Shown piece after piece: positions 42,272 to 50,951 of a stretch of 64,000 bases of DNA. A program made the position numbers and the translations under genes. The stretch's first letter is position 1. Each line of letters opens with the position of its first letter. Source of the DNA: Burkholderiales bacterium (GTDB lineage: Bacteria > Pseudomonadota > Gammaproteobacteria > Burkholderiales > SG8-41); NCBI GenBank assembly GCA_030684405.1, contig JAUXYA010000011.1:186001-250000 (forward strand). The letters run 5' to 3'. Below the pieces are notes generated by a model, which worked only from the letters and a program-made list of their open reading frames with translations, was not told the DNA's origin and ran no database searches.

Positions 42272-42394
42272 TCAGTGCCTGTTCAGCGAAGCATCGAATT
42301 CCAGGGCTGCAGCGGCCTCGAACGCATCGTCCAGTTCGGACTCGTCAGCGTCGTCCTCGAAATCGAGATCCCAGTCATCACGATCCATGTCCAT
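42272..42394 (-). CDS. Small acidic protein, 40 residues, tentative
   Basis: The frame MDMDRDDWDLDFEDDADESE and onward to NRH-stop is 40 residues from the ATG at 42394, with GGGAG upstream, or 38 from the second ATG at 42388. Fifteen of the first 24 residues are Asp or Glu, which is not expected from random GC-rich sequence. It is too short for ordinary gene callers. It lies between tRNA-Arg and the DUF6352-like gene on the operon strand, so it could be its first gene. Function unknown. Confidence 0.45.
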   Translation of the reverse strand: MDMDRDDWDLDFEDDADESELDDAFEAAAALEFDASLNRH

Positions 42395-42500
42395 CCTCGA
42401 ACTCCCGTTCAATGCAAATACGGAATTTTCGAGGCGAATCATCGGTCATGCAGATGACGCTCCCGTGACACGCAGATGCCGCAGTGGAAATCGCCGACGG

Positions 42501-42506
42501 TATAAT
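42501..42506 (+). promoter_or_regulatory. -10 box of the tRNA-Arg gene
   Basis: A perfect TATAAT lies nine bases before the mature 5' end of the tRNA. No convincing -35 hexamer is seen at the normal spacing. Confidence 0.6.
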
Positions 42507-42514
42507 GCGCGTCC

Positions 42515-42590
<76 letters not shown>

Positions 42591-42699
42591 ATAAACAATG
42601 ACTCAGGAGAATTTCCGGGTATCGGTTACTTTGGTAAGTGTGACCTGCTCCCAAAAATTCGCTACGGGCCAGCGTAGGATTTTGCCTCAGCACTAAACC

Positions 42700-43983
42700 T
42701 CAAATTACTACAGGCAATTCCTCCCACCTCGTCGTATAGCACGGCGACCGACTCCCCGCCCGCATAACCCACGTATTAGAAATTCCCGATACGGCCGCCC
42801 GAAGGGTATTTCGTCCAAATTCCCGGTTGACCGCATCCATGGCCGCCATCAGGCGAGCCGATCGCGGCCCTCCTCCAAGCTCATTGAACAGTGCCACTTG
42901 CTGCGTGGCCTTGTCCGACAGAAGCGTCAGCATGATCCCGGCCTTTTTATATCTAAAACCGGTTCGGTAGATGATCTTCAGCCCCCTGAGAGCAGCCTGG
43001 ATCAGCACCCGCGTATCGTCATCTGGATTGAGCAATGGGATAGTCAACCCGGCGTTGTATTGCCGCTCGTTTTCCTTGAACGGATTGGTTTGGACGAACA
43101 CATAGACCGCCCCGCTCACAGAGCCTTGCTGTCGCAGCTTCTCAGCCGCACGGCCAACGTAGGTGGCAACGGCCTCCTGTAGCTCCTCAATGCACTCCAC
43201 GGGCTTGCCAAAGCTCCGGGAACTCATGATCTGCTGCTTCGGTGGCGCAATCTCCTCCAGCTCCAGGCAGGACACGCCTCGGAGTTCCTCGCAGGTCCTT
43301 TCCATCACCACCCCGAACTGGGCACGGATCACCTTCGGTGAGGCGTTACGCAGGTCCAGAACCGTCTGTATGCCCATCGTCGCCAGTCGAGCATTGATCC
43401 GCTGCCCTACCCCCCAGACTTCGCCCACTTCGATCCGGGACATCCATTGCCGGCGCTCCAGTCTGCTCATGGCGTGCAGATCACATACCCCGCCAAACTC
43501 GGGATTCTTTTTGGCCATGTGATTGGCAAGTTTGGCCAGGGTCTTGCTGGGACCGAAACCGACGCATACGGGCAAGCCGGTCCACTGCCTGATGCGTTCA
43601 CGGATTTGCTGCCCCATTGAGGCCAGTCCGCCATAGAGATGAGCAACGCTCTCGACCCGCAGGAAACTCTCGTCGATGCTGTACACCTCGATGTCCGGGC
43701 TGAAGTCAGTCAGGATGCTGACTACCCGGTTACTCATGTCCCCATAGAGGGTGTAGTTCGAGGAGAACGCGAGGATGCCGTGCTTCCGGGCGAGTTCCTT
43801 CATCTTGAACCACGGGGTGCCCATCTTTACCCCAAGTGCCTTGACCTCGTTACTCCGTGCCACAGCACAGCCATCGTTGTTCGACAGCACGACCATGGGA
43901 ACTTTCTGCAGCTTGGGCTGAAAGACACGCTCACAGGAGACGTAGAAGTTATTCACGTCCACCAGCGCAAACTGGGGAGCCAC
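42700..43983 (-). CDS. umuC: UmuC, catalytic subunit of DNA polymerase V
   Basis: 427 residues from a GTG at 43983. The Y-family active site is visible: [17 protein letters not shown] (first metal Asp), [18 protein letters not shown], and [11 protein letters not shown] (second metal Asp-Glu), followed by [19 protein letters not shown]. The little-finger part ends near residue 427. It carries out error-prone synthesis across lesions when partnered with cleaved UmuD. Two bases separate it from umuD. An SOS box upstream of umuD controls both. Confidence 0.95.
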   Translation of the reverse strand: MAPQFALVDVNNFYVSCERVFQPKLQKVPMVVLSNNDGCAVARSNEVKALGVKMGTPWFKMKELARKHGILAFSSNYTLYGDMSNRVVSILTDFSPDIEVYSIDESFLRVESVAHLYGGLASMGQQIRERIRQWTGLPVCVGFGPSKTLAKLANHMAKKNPEFGGVCDLHAMSRLERRQWMSRIEVGEVWGVGQRINARLATMGIQTVLDLRNASPKVIRAQFGVVMERTCEELRGVSCLELEEIAPPKQQIMSSRSFGKPVECIEELQEAVATYVGRAAEKLRQQGSVSGAVYVFVQTNPFKENERQYNAGLTIPLLNPDDDTRVLIQAALRGLKIIYRTGFRYKKAGIMLTLLSDKATQQVALFNELGGGPRSARLMAAMDAVNREFGRNTLRAAVSGISNTWVMRAGSRSPCYTTRWEELPVVI

Positions 43984-43985
43984 GG

Positions 43986-44453
43986 TCAGCCCCGCTGGGG
44001 GTAACGCCGGACGACACCCACGACCACGCCCCAGACCTCCAACTCCGCACCTTCCTCAAAAACCATGGACTGGTAGGCAGGGTTCTCCGGACGCAGTTCG
44101 ACGCGACCACGGTGCTTGTAGAGCCGTTTAATGGTGTATTCCGCTTCGACCACGGCCACCACGATGTCGTTATGGCGAGGACGCAGGCTGCGATCGACAA
44201 CAACCTTGTCACCCTCCTCGATGCTGGCGCCGATCATTGAATTGCCCTTGACCGTAAACATGTAGGTCGCGGACTTTCGCCGCACGAGGTAGTCATTCAG
44301 GTCCAAGCCATCTTCGGCATAATCAGCCGCTGGTGAGGGAAAACCGGCCGACAGCCTATGCTTGAGCAGCTTAAATTCGAACGATTGAGGTACTCGTTGG
44401 AGCGCCTCAGGGGACTGGCTCAGGCTGAGCGGGATGGATTCGATGGTTGCCAT
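43986..44453 (-). CDS. umuD: UmuD, RecA-stimulated self-cleaving subunit of polymerase V
   Basis: 155 residues. The self-cleavage site is SAG at residues 35-37, the nucleophile Ser72 is in [10 protein letters not shown], and the general-base Lys109 is in EYTIKRLY. This is the peptidase S24 layout. RecA filaments stimulate cleavage to UmuD', which activates UmuC. The start codon is separated by a single base from the SOS box, leaving no room for a Shine-Dalgarno sequence, so translation is probably leaderless or starts in an unusual way. Confidence 0.95.
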   Translation of the reverse strand: MATIESIPLSLSQSPEALQRVPQSFEFKLLKHRLSAGFPSPAADYAEDGLDLNDYLVRRKSATYMFTVKGNSMIGASIEEGDKVVVDRSLRPRHNDIVVAVVEAEYTIKRLYKHRGRVELRPENPAYQSMVFEEGAELEVWGVVVGVVRRYPQRG

Positions 44454-44454
44454 A

Positions 44455-44474
44455 TACTGTATATAATACCAGTA
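44455..44474. promoter_or_regulatory. LexA (SOS) box between umuD and the SRAP gene
   Basis: TACTGTATATAATACCAGTA agrees with the LexA consensus TACTGTATATATATACAGTA at 16 of 20 positions by my count, with CTGT preserved and CCAG in place of ACAG. It controls umuDC on the minus strand. It lies 50 bases before the divergent SRAP start, so damage control of that gene is probable. Confidence 0.8.
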
Positions 44475-44523
44475 TCCCGAAAATCACCGTCAAGCTCGCG
44501 AGTTTCACGATCACTGACAGGCC

Positions 44524-45174
44524 ATGTGCAGCCACTTCGAATCCGTAACCAAGAAGGAAATCATCAAGAAGCACTTTGATGCCGAGGTGACGTCCGAGGA
44601 TGCAAAGGCCGACATCTGGCCGGGATACAAGGGTTTATTGGTCCGGCCTGCCGCAGGCTCAGGGCGGGAGGCCGTATCAGGTGCTTTCGGGCTGATTCCG
44701 CACTGGGCATCGGATACCAAGATTTCCCGGCACACCTACAACGCCCGCACGGAGACCGTAGCCAGCAAGCCCAGCTTCCGGGAGGCCTGGAAGAAAGGCC
44801 AGCACTGCATCATCCCTGCCGCGGCCATATACGAGCCCGACTGGCGATCCGGCAAAGCAATTTCGACACGAATCTACCGGGCAGATGGCCACCCGATGGG
44901 CATTGCAGGGCTTTGGGATTGTTGGCAGCCCGATAAAGGGGATTCGGTCCTCAGCTTTACCATGCTGACGGTCAACGCTGACCAGCATCCTCTGATGCAG
45001 CAGTTCCACAAGCCTGCAGACGAGAAACGCATGGTGGTGATCCTGCCCGAGGAACAATACGGGGACTGGCTTGCAGCTGGTCCATCAGAGAGCATGGATT
45101 TCATGCGGCAGTATCCCGCCGAAAAGCTGGCTACGATGGCACAGGAGGCGAAGCGGGTTCTCTTCCTTGATTAA
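44524..45174 (+). CDS. SRAP-domain protein (YedK/HMCES family), abasic-site DNA-protein crosslinker
   Basis: 216 residues. Cys2 directly after the initiator Met (MCSHF) is the catalytic nucleophile that forms a thiazolidine crosslink with abasic sites. Asn73, Arg75 and Glu77 (YNARTET), Glu104 (AIYEPDW) and His162 (QQFHKPADEKRM) complete the expected active site. The protein protects abasic sites in single-stranded DNA. Its divergent position with umuDC over a LexA box suggests a DNA-damage module. Confidence 0.92.
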   Translation: MCSHFESVTKKEIIKKHFDAEVTSEDAKADIWPGYKGLLVRPAAGSGREAVSGAFGLIPHWASDTKISRHTYNARTETVASKPSFREAWKKGQHCIIPAAAIYEPDWRSGKAISTRIYRADGHPMGIAGLWDCWQPDKGDSVLSFTMLTVNADQHPLMQQFHKPADEKRMVVILPEEQYGDWLAAGPSESMDFMRQYPAEKLATMAQEAKRVLFLD

Positions 45175-45205
45175 AACTCAAATGACAAATGCGTATTCCA
45201 TGCAC

Positions 45206-45832
45206 TCATTCAATTTTTGGAAGAGGATTTCTTTTTCGGACAAGAACCTTCTGAATGCCTTCCATAAGCAGTTCAGCGCTTACAGAATTTGGATCCAATC
45301 CAACCTTTAACCTGGAATGAAAATAATCATGCTCGGCCACCAACCCCTCCAACTCCAGCTTACGAGCCTCTGGTAACGCATCCCAAGCTGCTCGCATATC
45401 GGCAAACTCGGTTTCCCCAGCAGTCGGAACAACACTTTGGGCACAAAGCATCGACATCTTTGCCGGAACTCGCTTGAAGGTTGAGTCTGTGTGCCAGAGC
45501 GCGTTTGCGCGGTTAATTAAAAGTCTCACATCACCGTTGGGAAGAACGGTGCCATGCTCATCAACGTTTGAGATATCTGCTGATTCGGGGCGGGAAAGCC
45601 GCTCTGTGTTTGCAGGACGAAAGGGAGCGGCGGGCAGTCCCAACGGCCCGAATTTGTTAGCAAACGAATTTTGTTGATCTTCTGAAAGCGGCTGTCCATG
45701 AAAAATCAAAACCGCATATTTCTCAAAAGCCTTGGCAATTTCGCTGAACGTCTTGTCAGAGATCGGCCTTGTTAAATCAACGTTACTAATTACTGCAACA
45801 AAGTCTGGCCTTACAGGTGCTATCGAAATCAC
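45206..45832 (-). pseudogene. TauD/TfdA-like dioxygenase, C-terminally truncated
   Basis: 208 residues from a GTG at 45832 with a very strong AAGGAGGAT site. The N-terminal two thirds are normal, including LTRPISDKTFSEI, and His114/Asp116 of the iron site (ALWHTDSTF). After KVGLDPNSVSAELL the family sequence is lost and the frame ends in VRKRNPLPKIE. The distal iron histidine and the 2-oxoglutarate arginine are missing, so the enzyme is very unlikely to function. The break lies next to the SRAP gene and fits insertion of, or deletion by, the element there. It is closer to TfdA than to the intact TauD-like gene at 31453. Confidence 0.75.
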
Positions 45833-45951
45833 GGCTTATCCTCCTTCAGAAGTTAATAAGCACACCCTCGCCCCTCAGTCTATCTTTGCACCCTTCGCTT
45901 TAACTACCTCAGTTCAACGAGGAATTTCTTTTTTACGTGTTCAGCGAATGC

Positions 45952-46187
45952 TTACGCATAATTCCCAATCGGATCTAAACCCAGATCATCCAGTCGCGCC
46001 TGGATATCAGGCGCCTTAATGCGCTTACCAGCAACTGATTCAATCTGGCAACGATCTCCTTTGGTGTCCTTATAGACTGAACATACCCCAGTGTCGATAT
46101 TGGAGCTGAATCCGCTAACAACATGCATTTAATTGATCCAGGATGCTTGAACCAAACGGCCTCCACGAAACCCGGGGCAATTTAGTG
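45952..46187 (-). pseudogene. Decayed Bug-family receptor gene, C-terminal remnant with frameshift
   Basis: On the minus strand one frame reads CPGFVEAVWF, then, after a disrupted stretch, RTPKEIVARLNQLLVSAL. A second frame continues with KAPDIQARLDDLGLDPIGNYA and a TAA at 45952. Together these are the last third of a Bug receptor (EAVWY...TPKEIV.RLN..L..AL..PDIQ). The PA/GL core and the N-terminus are gone and one frameshift is clear. It lies just downstream of the intact Bug 6 on the same strand and beside the truncated dioxygenase. Confidence 0.7.
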
Positions 46188-46198
46188 GGCGGTTAACT

Positions 46199-47179
46199 TC
46201 ACCCGCCTACTTGCGCCCCAGCAAGCTTTACTGCTTTACCCCACTTCTCGATCTCCGCTTTAATAAAATTACCGAGTTCCTCTGGAGTCGATGACTCGGG
46301 CGCCGCACCCTCATCGAGCAAACGCTGTCTTATCTGTGGTGTATCAAGTGCCTTCACGAGTGCAGCATTCACTATGTCAATGATCGAGCGTGGCGTTCCG
46401 GCTGGCGCCATCAGGCAATACCAAGCTGTCGCCTCGAAACCCGGGAGACCCGATTCAATCATGGTTGGCACATTAGGCAGCGCGGGAGATCGCGTTGCGC
46501 TGGTAACGGCCAATGGGTACAGGCGCCCTTGTTTGAAGAAATTCATCACTGCGGGTGGGCCAGAAATCATCATGTCAATTTCACCCGAAAACACCGCAAT
46601 GGATGCAGGGCCAGCGCCTTTATACGGCACATGCACCATCTGGATACCGGTAACCGTTTTCAATAGCTCACCCACTAGGTGATTTGAGGTACCAGCACCG
46701 GCACTGCCAAAGGTCATCTTTCCAGGATGCGCCTTAGCAAGCGCGATGAGCTGGCGGACAGTGCGCGCAGGCACAGATGGATGCAAAGCAATGACTTGTG
46801 GCACCTTCGTAATCATGGATATTGGAGCGAAATCACGAACAGGGCTGTAGGGCAGCTTGGAACCATATAAGCTGACATTAATGGCGAGCGGCGAGACAAC
46901 GCCCAATAGCAGGGTGTACCCATCCGGTGCAGCTCTGGCTGCAAGCGCGGTGCCGAGGTTACCAGCTGCGCCCGCTCGGCTATCGATCAGCACCTGCTGC
47001 CCGAGGTTTTCACCAAGGCGCTGCCCAAGTATCCGCGCCAAGACGTCAGTAGTTCCGCCAGGCGCAAACGGGACGATCAGTCGCACCGCTCGATCAGGGT
47101 AGCTTTGCGCATATCCCGGAATAACTGCAAACCCCAGTAGTGCAATGATCAAATTGCGGCCATAGTTCAGGAAGTCCAT
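46199..47179 (-). CDS. Bug-family TTT substrate-binding protein 6
   Basis: 326 residues. The signal peptide ends near GYAQS. Motifs are RAVRLIVPFAPGGTTD, VLIDSRAGAAGNLG, APDGYTL, HVPYKGAGPASI and EATAWYCLMAPAGTP. It is the last gene of the AT-richer operon 46199-51938, which also encodes acyl-CoA synthetase, carboxyltransferase and Bug 7. Two different receptors in one operon suggest that two ligands, or two ends of one pathway, are served. Confidence 0.92.
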   Translation of the reverse strand: MDFLNYGRNLIIALLGFAVIPGYAQSYPDRAVRLIVPFAPGGTTDVLARILGQRLGENLGQQVLIDSRAGAAGNLGTALAARAAPDGYTLLLGVVSPLAINVSLYGSKLPYSPVRDFAPISMITKVPQVIALHPSVPARTVRQLIALAKAHPGKMTFGSAGAGTSNHLVGELLKTVTGIQMVHVPYKGAGPASIAVFSGEIDMMISGPPAVMNFFKQGRLYPLAVTSATRSPALPNVPTMIESGLPGFEATAWYCLMAPAGTPRSIIDIVNAALVKALDTPQIRQRLLDEGAAPESSTPEELGNFIKAEIEKWGKAVKLAGAQVGG

Positions 47180-47200
47180 GCTTGCTCCGTTGGGTTGACG

Positions 47201-48748
47201 TTAAGGCCGATAGCCGAAACGGGGTGGGCCAGGAACTCTAGCTCCAGCAGAAACCTTGGCAAAATCACATAGGATTCGCCGCGTTTCTCGTGGGTCAATG
47301 ATCTCGTCGATATTAAATGCTTCGGCGCTACGGAACGGCGAACGTAAAAGTCGCAACCTTTCCTCAATTTCAGCTATTTTTGCCTGCGGGTCCGGCGCCG
47401 CCTCGATCTCTGACCGATACGCTACTTCAAGCCCGCCCTGTACTGGCAGCGAACCCCATTCAGCCGACGGCCAGGCATAACGCATCGAATACCGCGCATT
47501 GTTTACATGAGCTCCGCCAGCGATGCCGAAACACTTGCGCATAATGATGCCGCACCAGGGTATGGAGCTTTCATTAATCGCGGTAATTGTTTCCATCCCA
47601 TATCGCACTGCACTGCCTTTTTCAGCTTCAAGGCCAATCATAAATCCCGGGCAATCCACCAAATGAACCATCGGCAGATGAAAAGTTTGCGCGAGGTCAA
47701 CGAAGCGCCGTATCTTCCGGGCGGCATCTACCGTCCATGCACCTCCGTAGAAAAACGGATCGCTCGCCATCAATGCCACTGGCCATCCGTCCAGACGTGC
47801 AAACCCCGTGACGATTGAGCGGCCCCACAGCCGCCCGATTTCAAAAAAAGAACCCTTATCAATAACCGACTTGATGATGGGTCGTATTTTGTAGACTTGG
47901 CGCGGGTCCTTGGGAATCACCTCAATCAAAGGCTCGACCAACCGCTCAGGATCGTCGTTGCACTCAGTACGCTCGGCTAACTCATAGACGGACTGTGGAA
48001 GGTAGCTCAGAAACCTCCGGGCCATCTCGAATGCCTCGACTTCGGAGCCAGCCTCATCATCAACTGTTCCGTTACGGGCATGGATCTGGCTCCCCCCCAA
48101 CTCGTTCTTGGTGTAGTCCTGCCCGATGCGCTTTACGACTGGTGGACCAGCGACGAAGATTTGCGACGTGTCCTTCACCATCAGCGAGTAGTGGCTAGCC
48201 GCCACGCGCATGGCCCCCAAGCCAGCTACTGAACCCAACGCAAGACTCACAACCGGCACTGTCGATAGGTTCTGCACGACAAAACCCCAACCCAACAGGC
48301 TCGGGCACTTCATGTATCCAAGCACTTCTGTTGTCCGCACCGAACCGCCACCACCCGTGCCATCCACAAGGCGAATCAGGGGCAACCGCAAGTCACGCGC
48401 CATAATTTCAACGCGAAGAAGCTTATCCTTGACGCCCCCCTCCGAAGAACCGCCTCGGACAGTGAAGTCATCTCCTGCGACAATTACCGGCTTGCCATTT
48501 ACGCGCCCACGGCCGATGACCAGGTAACTGGATGTAAAAGACAGGATATTTCCCTTGTCATCGTATTCGGCCTTACCGGTTACACTGCCGACCTCGTGAA
48601 ACGATTCGGGATCGAGAAATTTTTCAACGCGTTCACGCACAGTTAACTTGCCTGCTGCACGATGCCGGGCTACGCGCTCCGCACCGCCCATCTCGCGCGC
48701 CAGCCGCTGGCGCTCGTGCAACTCCTCTACCTCCGCCTTCCAACTCAT
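47201..48748 (-). CDS. Acyl-CoA carboxylase carboxyltransferase (beta) subunit
   Basis: 515 residues with AGGAG before the ATG. The N-terminal crotonase-like half shows VRERVEKFLDPESFHEVGSV and ARDLRLPLIRLVDGTGGGGSV. The C-terminal half has FGIAGGAHVNNARYSMRYAWPSAEWGSLPVQGG, the acyl-CoA/biotin contact region of propionyl-, methylcrotonyl- and geranyl-CoA carboxylases. It transfers carboxyl from biotin to an acyl-CoA, or the reverse in decarboxylases. No biotin carboxylase or biotin carrier gene is in the window, so its partner must be elsewhere. The ADP-forming synthetase upstream may supply its acyl-CoA. Confidence 0.9.
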   Translation of the reverse strand: MSWKAEVEELHERQRLAREMGGAERVARHRAAGKLTVRERVEKFLDPESFHEVGSVTGKAEYDDKGNILSFTSSYLVIGRGRVNGKPVIVAGDDFTVRGGSSEGGVKDKLLRVEIMARDLRLPLIRLVDGTGGGGSVRTTEVLGYMKCPSLLGWGFVVQNLSTVPVVSLALGSVAGLGAMRVAASHYSLMVKDTSQIFVAGPPVVKRIGQDYTKNELGGSQIHARNGTVDDEAGSEVEAFEMARRFLSYLPQSVYELAERTECNDDPERLVEPLIEVIPKDPRQVYKIRPIIKSVIDKGSFFEIGRLWGRSIVTGFARLDGWPVALMASDPFFYGGAWTVDAARKIRRFVDLAQTFHLPMVHLVDCPGFMIGLEAEKGSAVRYGMETITAINESSIPWCGIIMRKCFGIAGGAHVNNARYSMRYAWPSAEWGSLPVQGGLEVAYRSEIEAAPDPQAKIAEIEERLRLLRSPFRSAEAFNIDEIIDPRETRRILCDFAKVSAGARVPGPPRFGYRP

Positions 48749-48759
48749 AACCCGCTCCT

Positions 48760-50940
48760 CTACGATTCTTGGGGGCCCAGTTTATTGATCGGGACAATCA
48801 ATGCATCCGCGGCGACCACGCCTTTCCCCTTCTCCCGCACAAACAACGGATTGATGTCAATTTCCGCAATGGAATCTGCGTGGTCATGTATGAGCCATGA
48901 CACCCGAACAATCACATCGATCAGAGCATCGACGTCGGCGGATGGAGCGCCCCGAATACCTTTTAGAATCTGCTGTCCACGCAGTTCGTTCAACATATCC
49001 CGAGCATCCGTCTTGCCGACAGGAGCAAAGCGATGCGCCACATCTCCAAGGACTTCCGTAAGAATTCCTCCCAGTCCGACCATGACATAAGGCCCAAACT
49101 GAGAATCATTGACAGCGCCGATAATAATTTCAACACCGCCAGCCATCTCCTGAATCGAAATGCCGTCGATACGCGCCGAAGGATCGTAATTCCGGCCACT
49201 CTCATGCACTTCCTCGGCCGCACGTATTAAGTCAGCAAGACAATTAATATTTAACTGCACTGCGTTCGCTTCTGTCTTGTGCGAAATATCGGGTGACGCC
49301 AATTTAACAGCAACCGGAAAATTGATCGGCGCACTTCTTAGGGCCCGTACAGCCTCTAGGGATAGCAAGATTTCTTTAGTTACGGGAACACCATATTGTG
49401 CGACGCATGCTTTCGAAGCCTGCTCTGAAAGCGCACCTCCACCAATAGTGATATCCAGACCTTTGCGTTCGACTGGACGCAGCGTCGAATTAGAGTTTTT
49501 TCTAAATTGATCCCGCTTGATTGAGAAACCGGCAAATATTGCCGCTGCACGAGCCGCACGCCCAGCATAGTTTGCACACAGAAACCCAGCATGCTCGAGT
49601 TTCTCACGCACATCGGCATCTCGCGTCGGGATCGATGCCCAATTCACAATCATTGGCTTCTCTGTTTTTGCAGCAGTCTCGATGAATCGGTCTGCCCAAA
49701 CCCCCACATCAGGGCCCGCTGCGGAGCGCACTAGAAACATGTCGAAAGCCGGGTCATCGAGAACACATTCAATGGCCTTATGCTGATCGCCATAATTGGC
49801 CATCATGTCGATGGGATTTTCCACAGAAGAGAAAGTTGAGTTCAGCGCATGCAATTTTTTCTGATTCTCTGCAGAAGTCCTCGGTAAGAAAATGCCATTT
49901 TTCTCAAATTGTTCCGCCAGGATGACTCCCCAGCCACCTGAGCCCGTCAATACCCCAATATTTCGCCCTTTGGGATATTTCCCACCCATAATGAGGCGCG
50001 CCACATCCGCGAGCTCATCCAGATCATTAATCTCTATGAATCCGCCTTCCTTGAATGTAGTCCGGAAAAGCGTGTAATCCGCCGTGAGCTGTCCAGTATG
50101 CGAGCTTGCAGCACGTCTTCCGGCACCACCATTGCCGACCTTGAGCATCAGAATGGGTTTGCCGACCTCCATCGCATGACGTCCCAGTTCACGCAGTTGC
50201 ATGCCTTCAGTAGTGGCTTCCATATAAGTCGCGATCATCTTGACATCATCGCGGTCAAGAAAATCATGTGCAAAATCAAAAAAACTCAGGTCTGCCTCAT
50301 TACCGCACGAGACTACGTAATTCGAACCCACACCATGAGCGTTGGCAAATGTCATCATGGATTGCCCAAAACCACCGCTCTGCGAAACAATAGCAAGGGG
50401 CCCGGATTTCAATGACTTGTCTGAAAGCGCACCTCCAAACGCCATATAGGCACGCTTTGTCACGTTCATCACGCCCACACAATTAGGCCCGACAACCCTA
50501 ACTCCGCTCTTGGCGATGGCAGCATCAAGACGGCGCTGCATCTCCGCTCCAGATTCATCCTTTGTTTCCGAAAAACCCGCGGTCAGAATGACCGCATAGG
50601 GAATCTTTGCATCACCGCACTGCTCGAGCACTCCTGGCACATGTTCACGCCCGACGGCAATCACTGCCGCATCACAGGGCCCAGGGAGCGAAAGAATATC
50701 TGGATAGGATTTGACTCCTTGCACATCCGCGCGTTTCGGATTGACGGGATACAGCTTGCCGCTGTATCCACTGGCCAGCATATGAGCAAGTGGTTGACCA
50801 CTGATTGATTTAGGGTTGCTTGATGCACCAACAATTGCAATTGCAGCGGGATCGATCAGACGCGTTAGATCTGGATTTTTACTACGTCGAGAGTTTGATG
50901 GTGTCGTTTTCATATGCTTCGTAATGGATGCAATTCCCAT
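48760..50940 (-). CDS. Acyl-CoA synthetase (NDP-forming) with CoA-binding and ATP-grasp domains
   Basis: 726 residues from the ATG at 50940; 50913 is a possible alternative start. Domains in order are a CoA-binding Rossmann fold (PAAIAIVGASSNPKSISGQPL, about 35-170), two succinyl-CoA-ligase-like domains including the phospho-histidine-type loop (SQSGGFGQSM and ASSHTGQLTADY), and an ATP-grasp domain (ALRSAPINFPVAVKLASPDISHKTEANAVQLN, about 510-720). It converts an acid, ATP or ADP and CoA to acyl-CoA. It probably activates the acid taken up through Bug 6 or 7, before the carboxyltransferase. Confidence 0.9.
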   Translation of the reverse strand: MGIASITKHMKTTPSNSRRSKNPDLTRLIDPAAIAIVGASSNPKSISGQPLAHMLASGYSGKLYPVNPKRADVQGVKSYPDILSLPGPCDAAVIAVGREHVPGVLEQCGDAKIPYAVILTAGFSETKDESGAEMQRRLDAAIAKSGVRVVGPNCVGVMNVTKRAYMAFGGALSDKSLKSGPLAIVSQSGGFGQSMMTFANAHGVGSNYVVSCGNEADLSFFDFAHDFLDRDDVKMIATYMEATTEGMQLRELGRHAMEVGKPILMLKVGNGGAGRRAASSHTGQLTADYTLFRTTFKEGGFIEINDLDELADVARLIMGGKYPKGRNIGVLTGSGGWGVILAEQFEKNGIFLPRTSAENQKKLHALNSTFSSVENPIDMMANYGDQHKAIECVLDDPAFDMFLVRSAAGPDVGVWADRFIETAAKTEKPMIVNWASIPTRDADVREKLEHAGFLCANYAGRAARAAAIFAGFSIKRDQFRKNSNSTLRPVERKGLDITIGGGALSEQASKACVAQYGVPVTKEILLSLEAVRALRSAPINFPVAVKLASPDISHKTEANAVQLNINCLADLIRAAEEVHESGRNYDPSARIDGISIQEMAGGVEIIIGAVNDSQFGPYVMVGLGGILTEVLGDVAHRFAPVGKTDARDMLNELRGQQILKGIRGAPSADVDALIDVIVRVSWLIHDHADSIAEIDINPLFVREKGKGVVAADALIVPINKLGPQES

Positions 50941-50951
50941 CAACTTTAAAA

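Noticed and set aside
42591-46198. Integrase gene or duplicated tRNA end marking a genomic island
   Set aside because: No recombinase-like frame and no copy of the tRNA 3' end was found in the window, so island status is only suggested.
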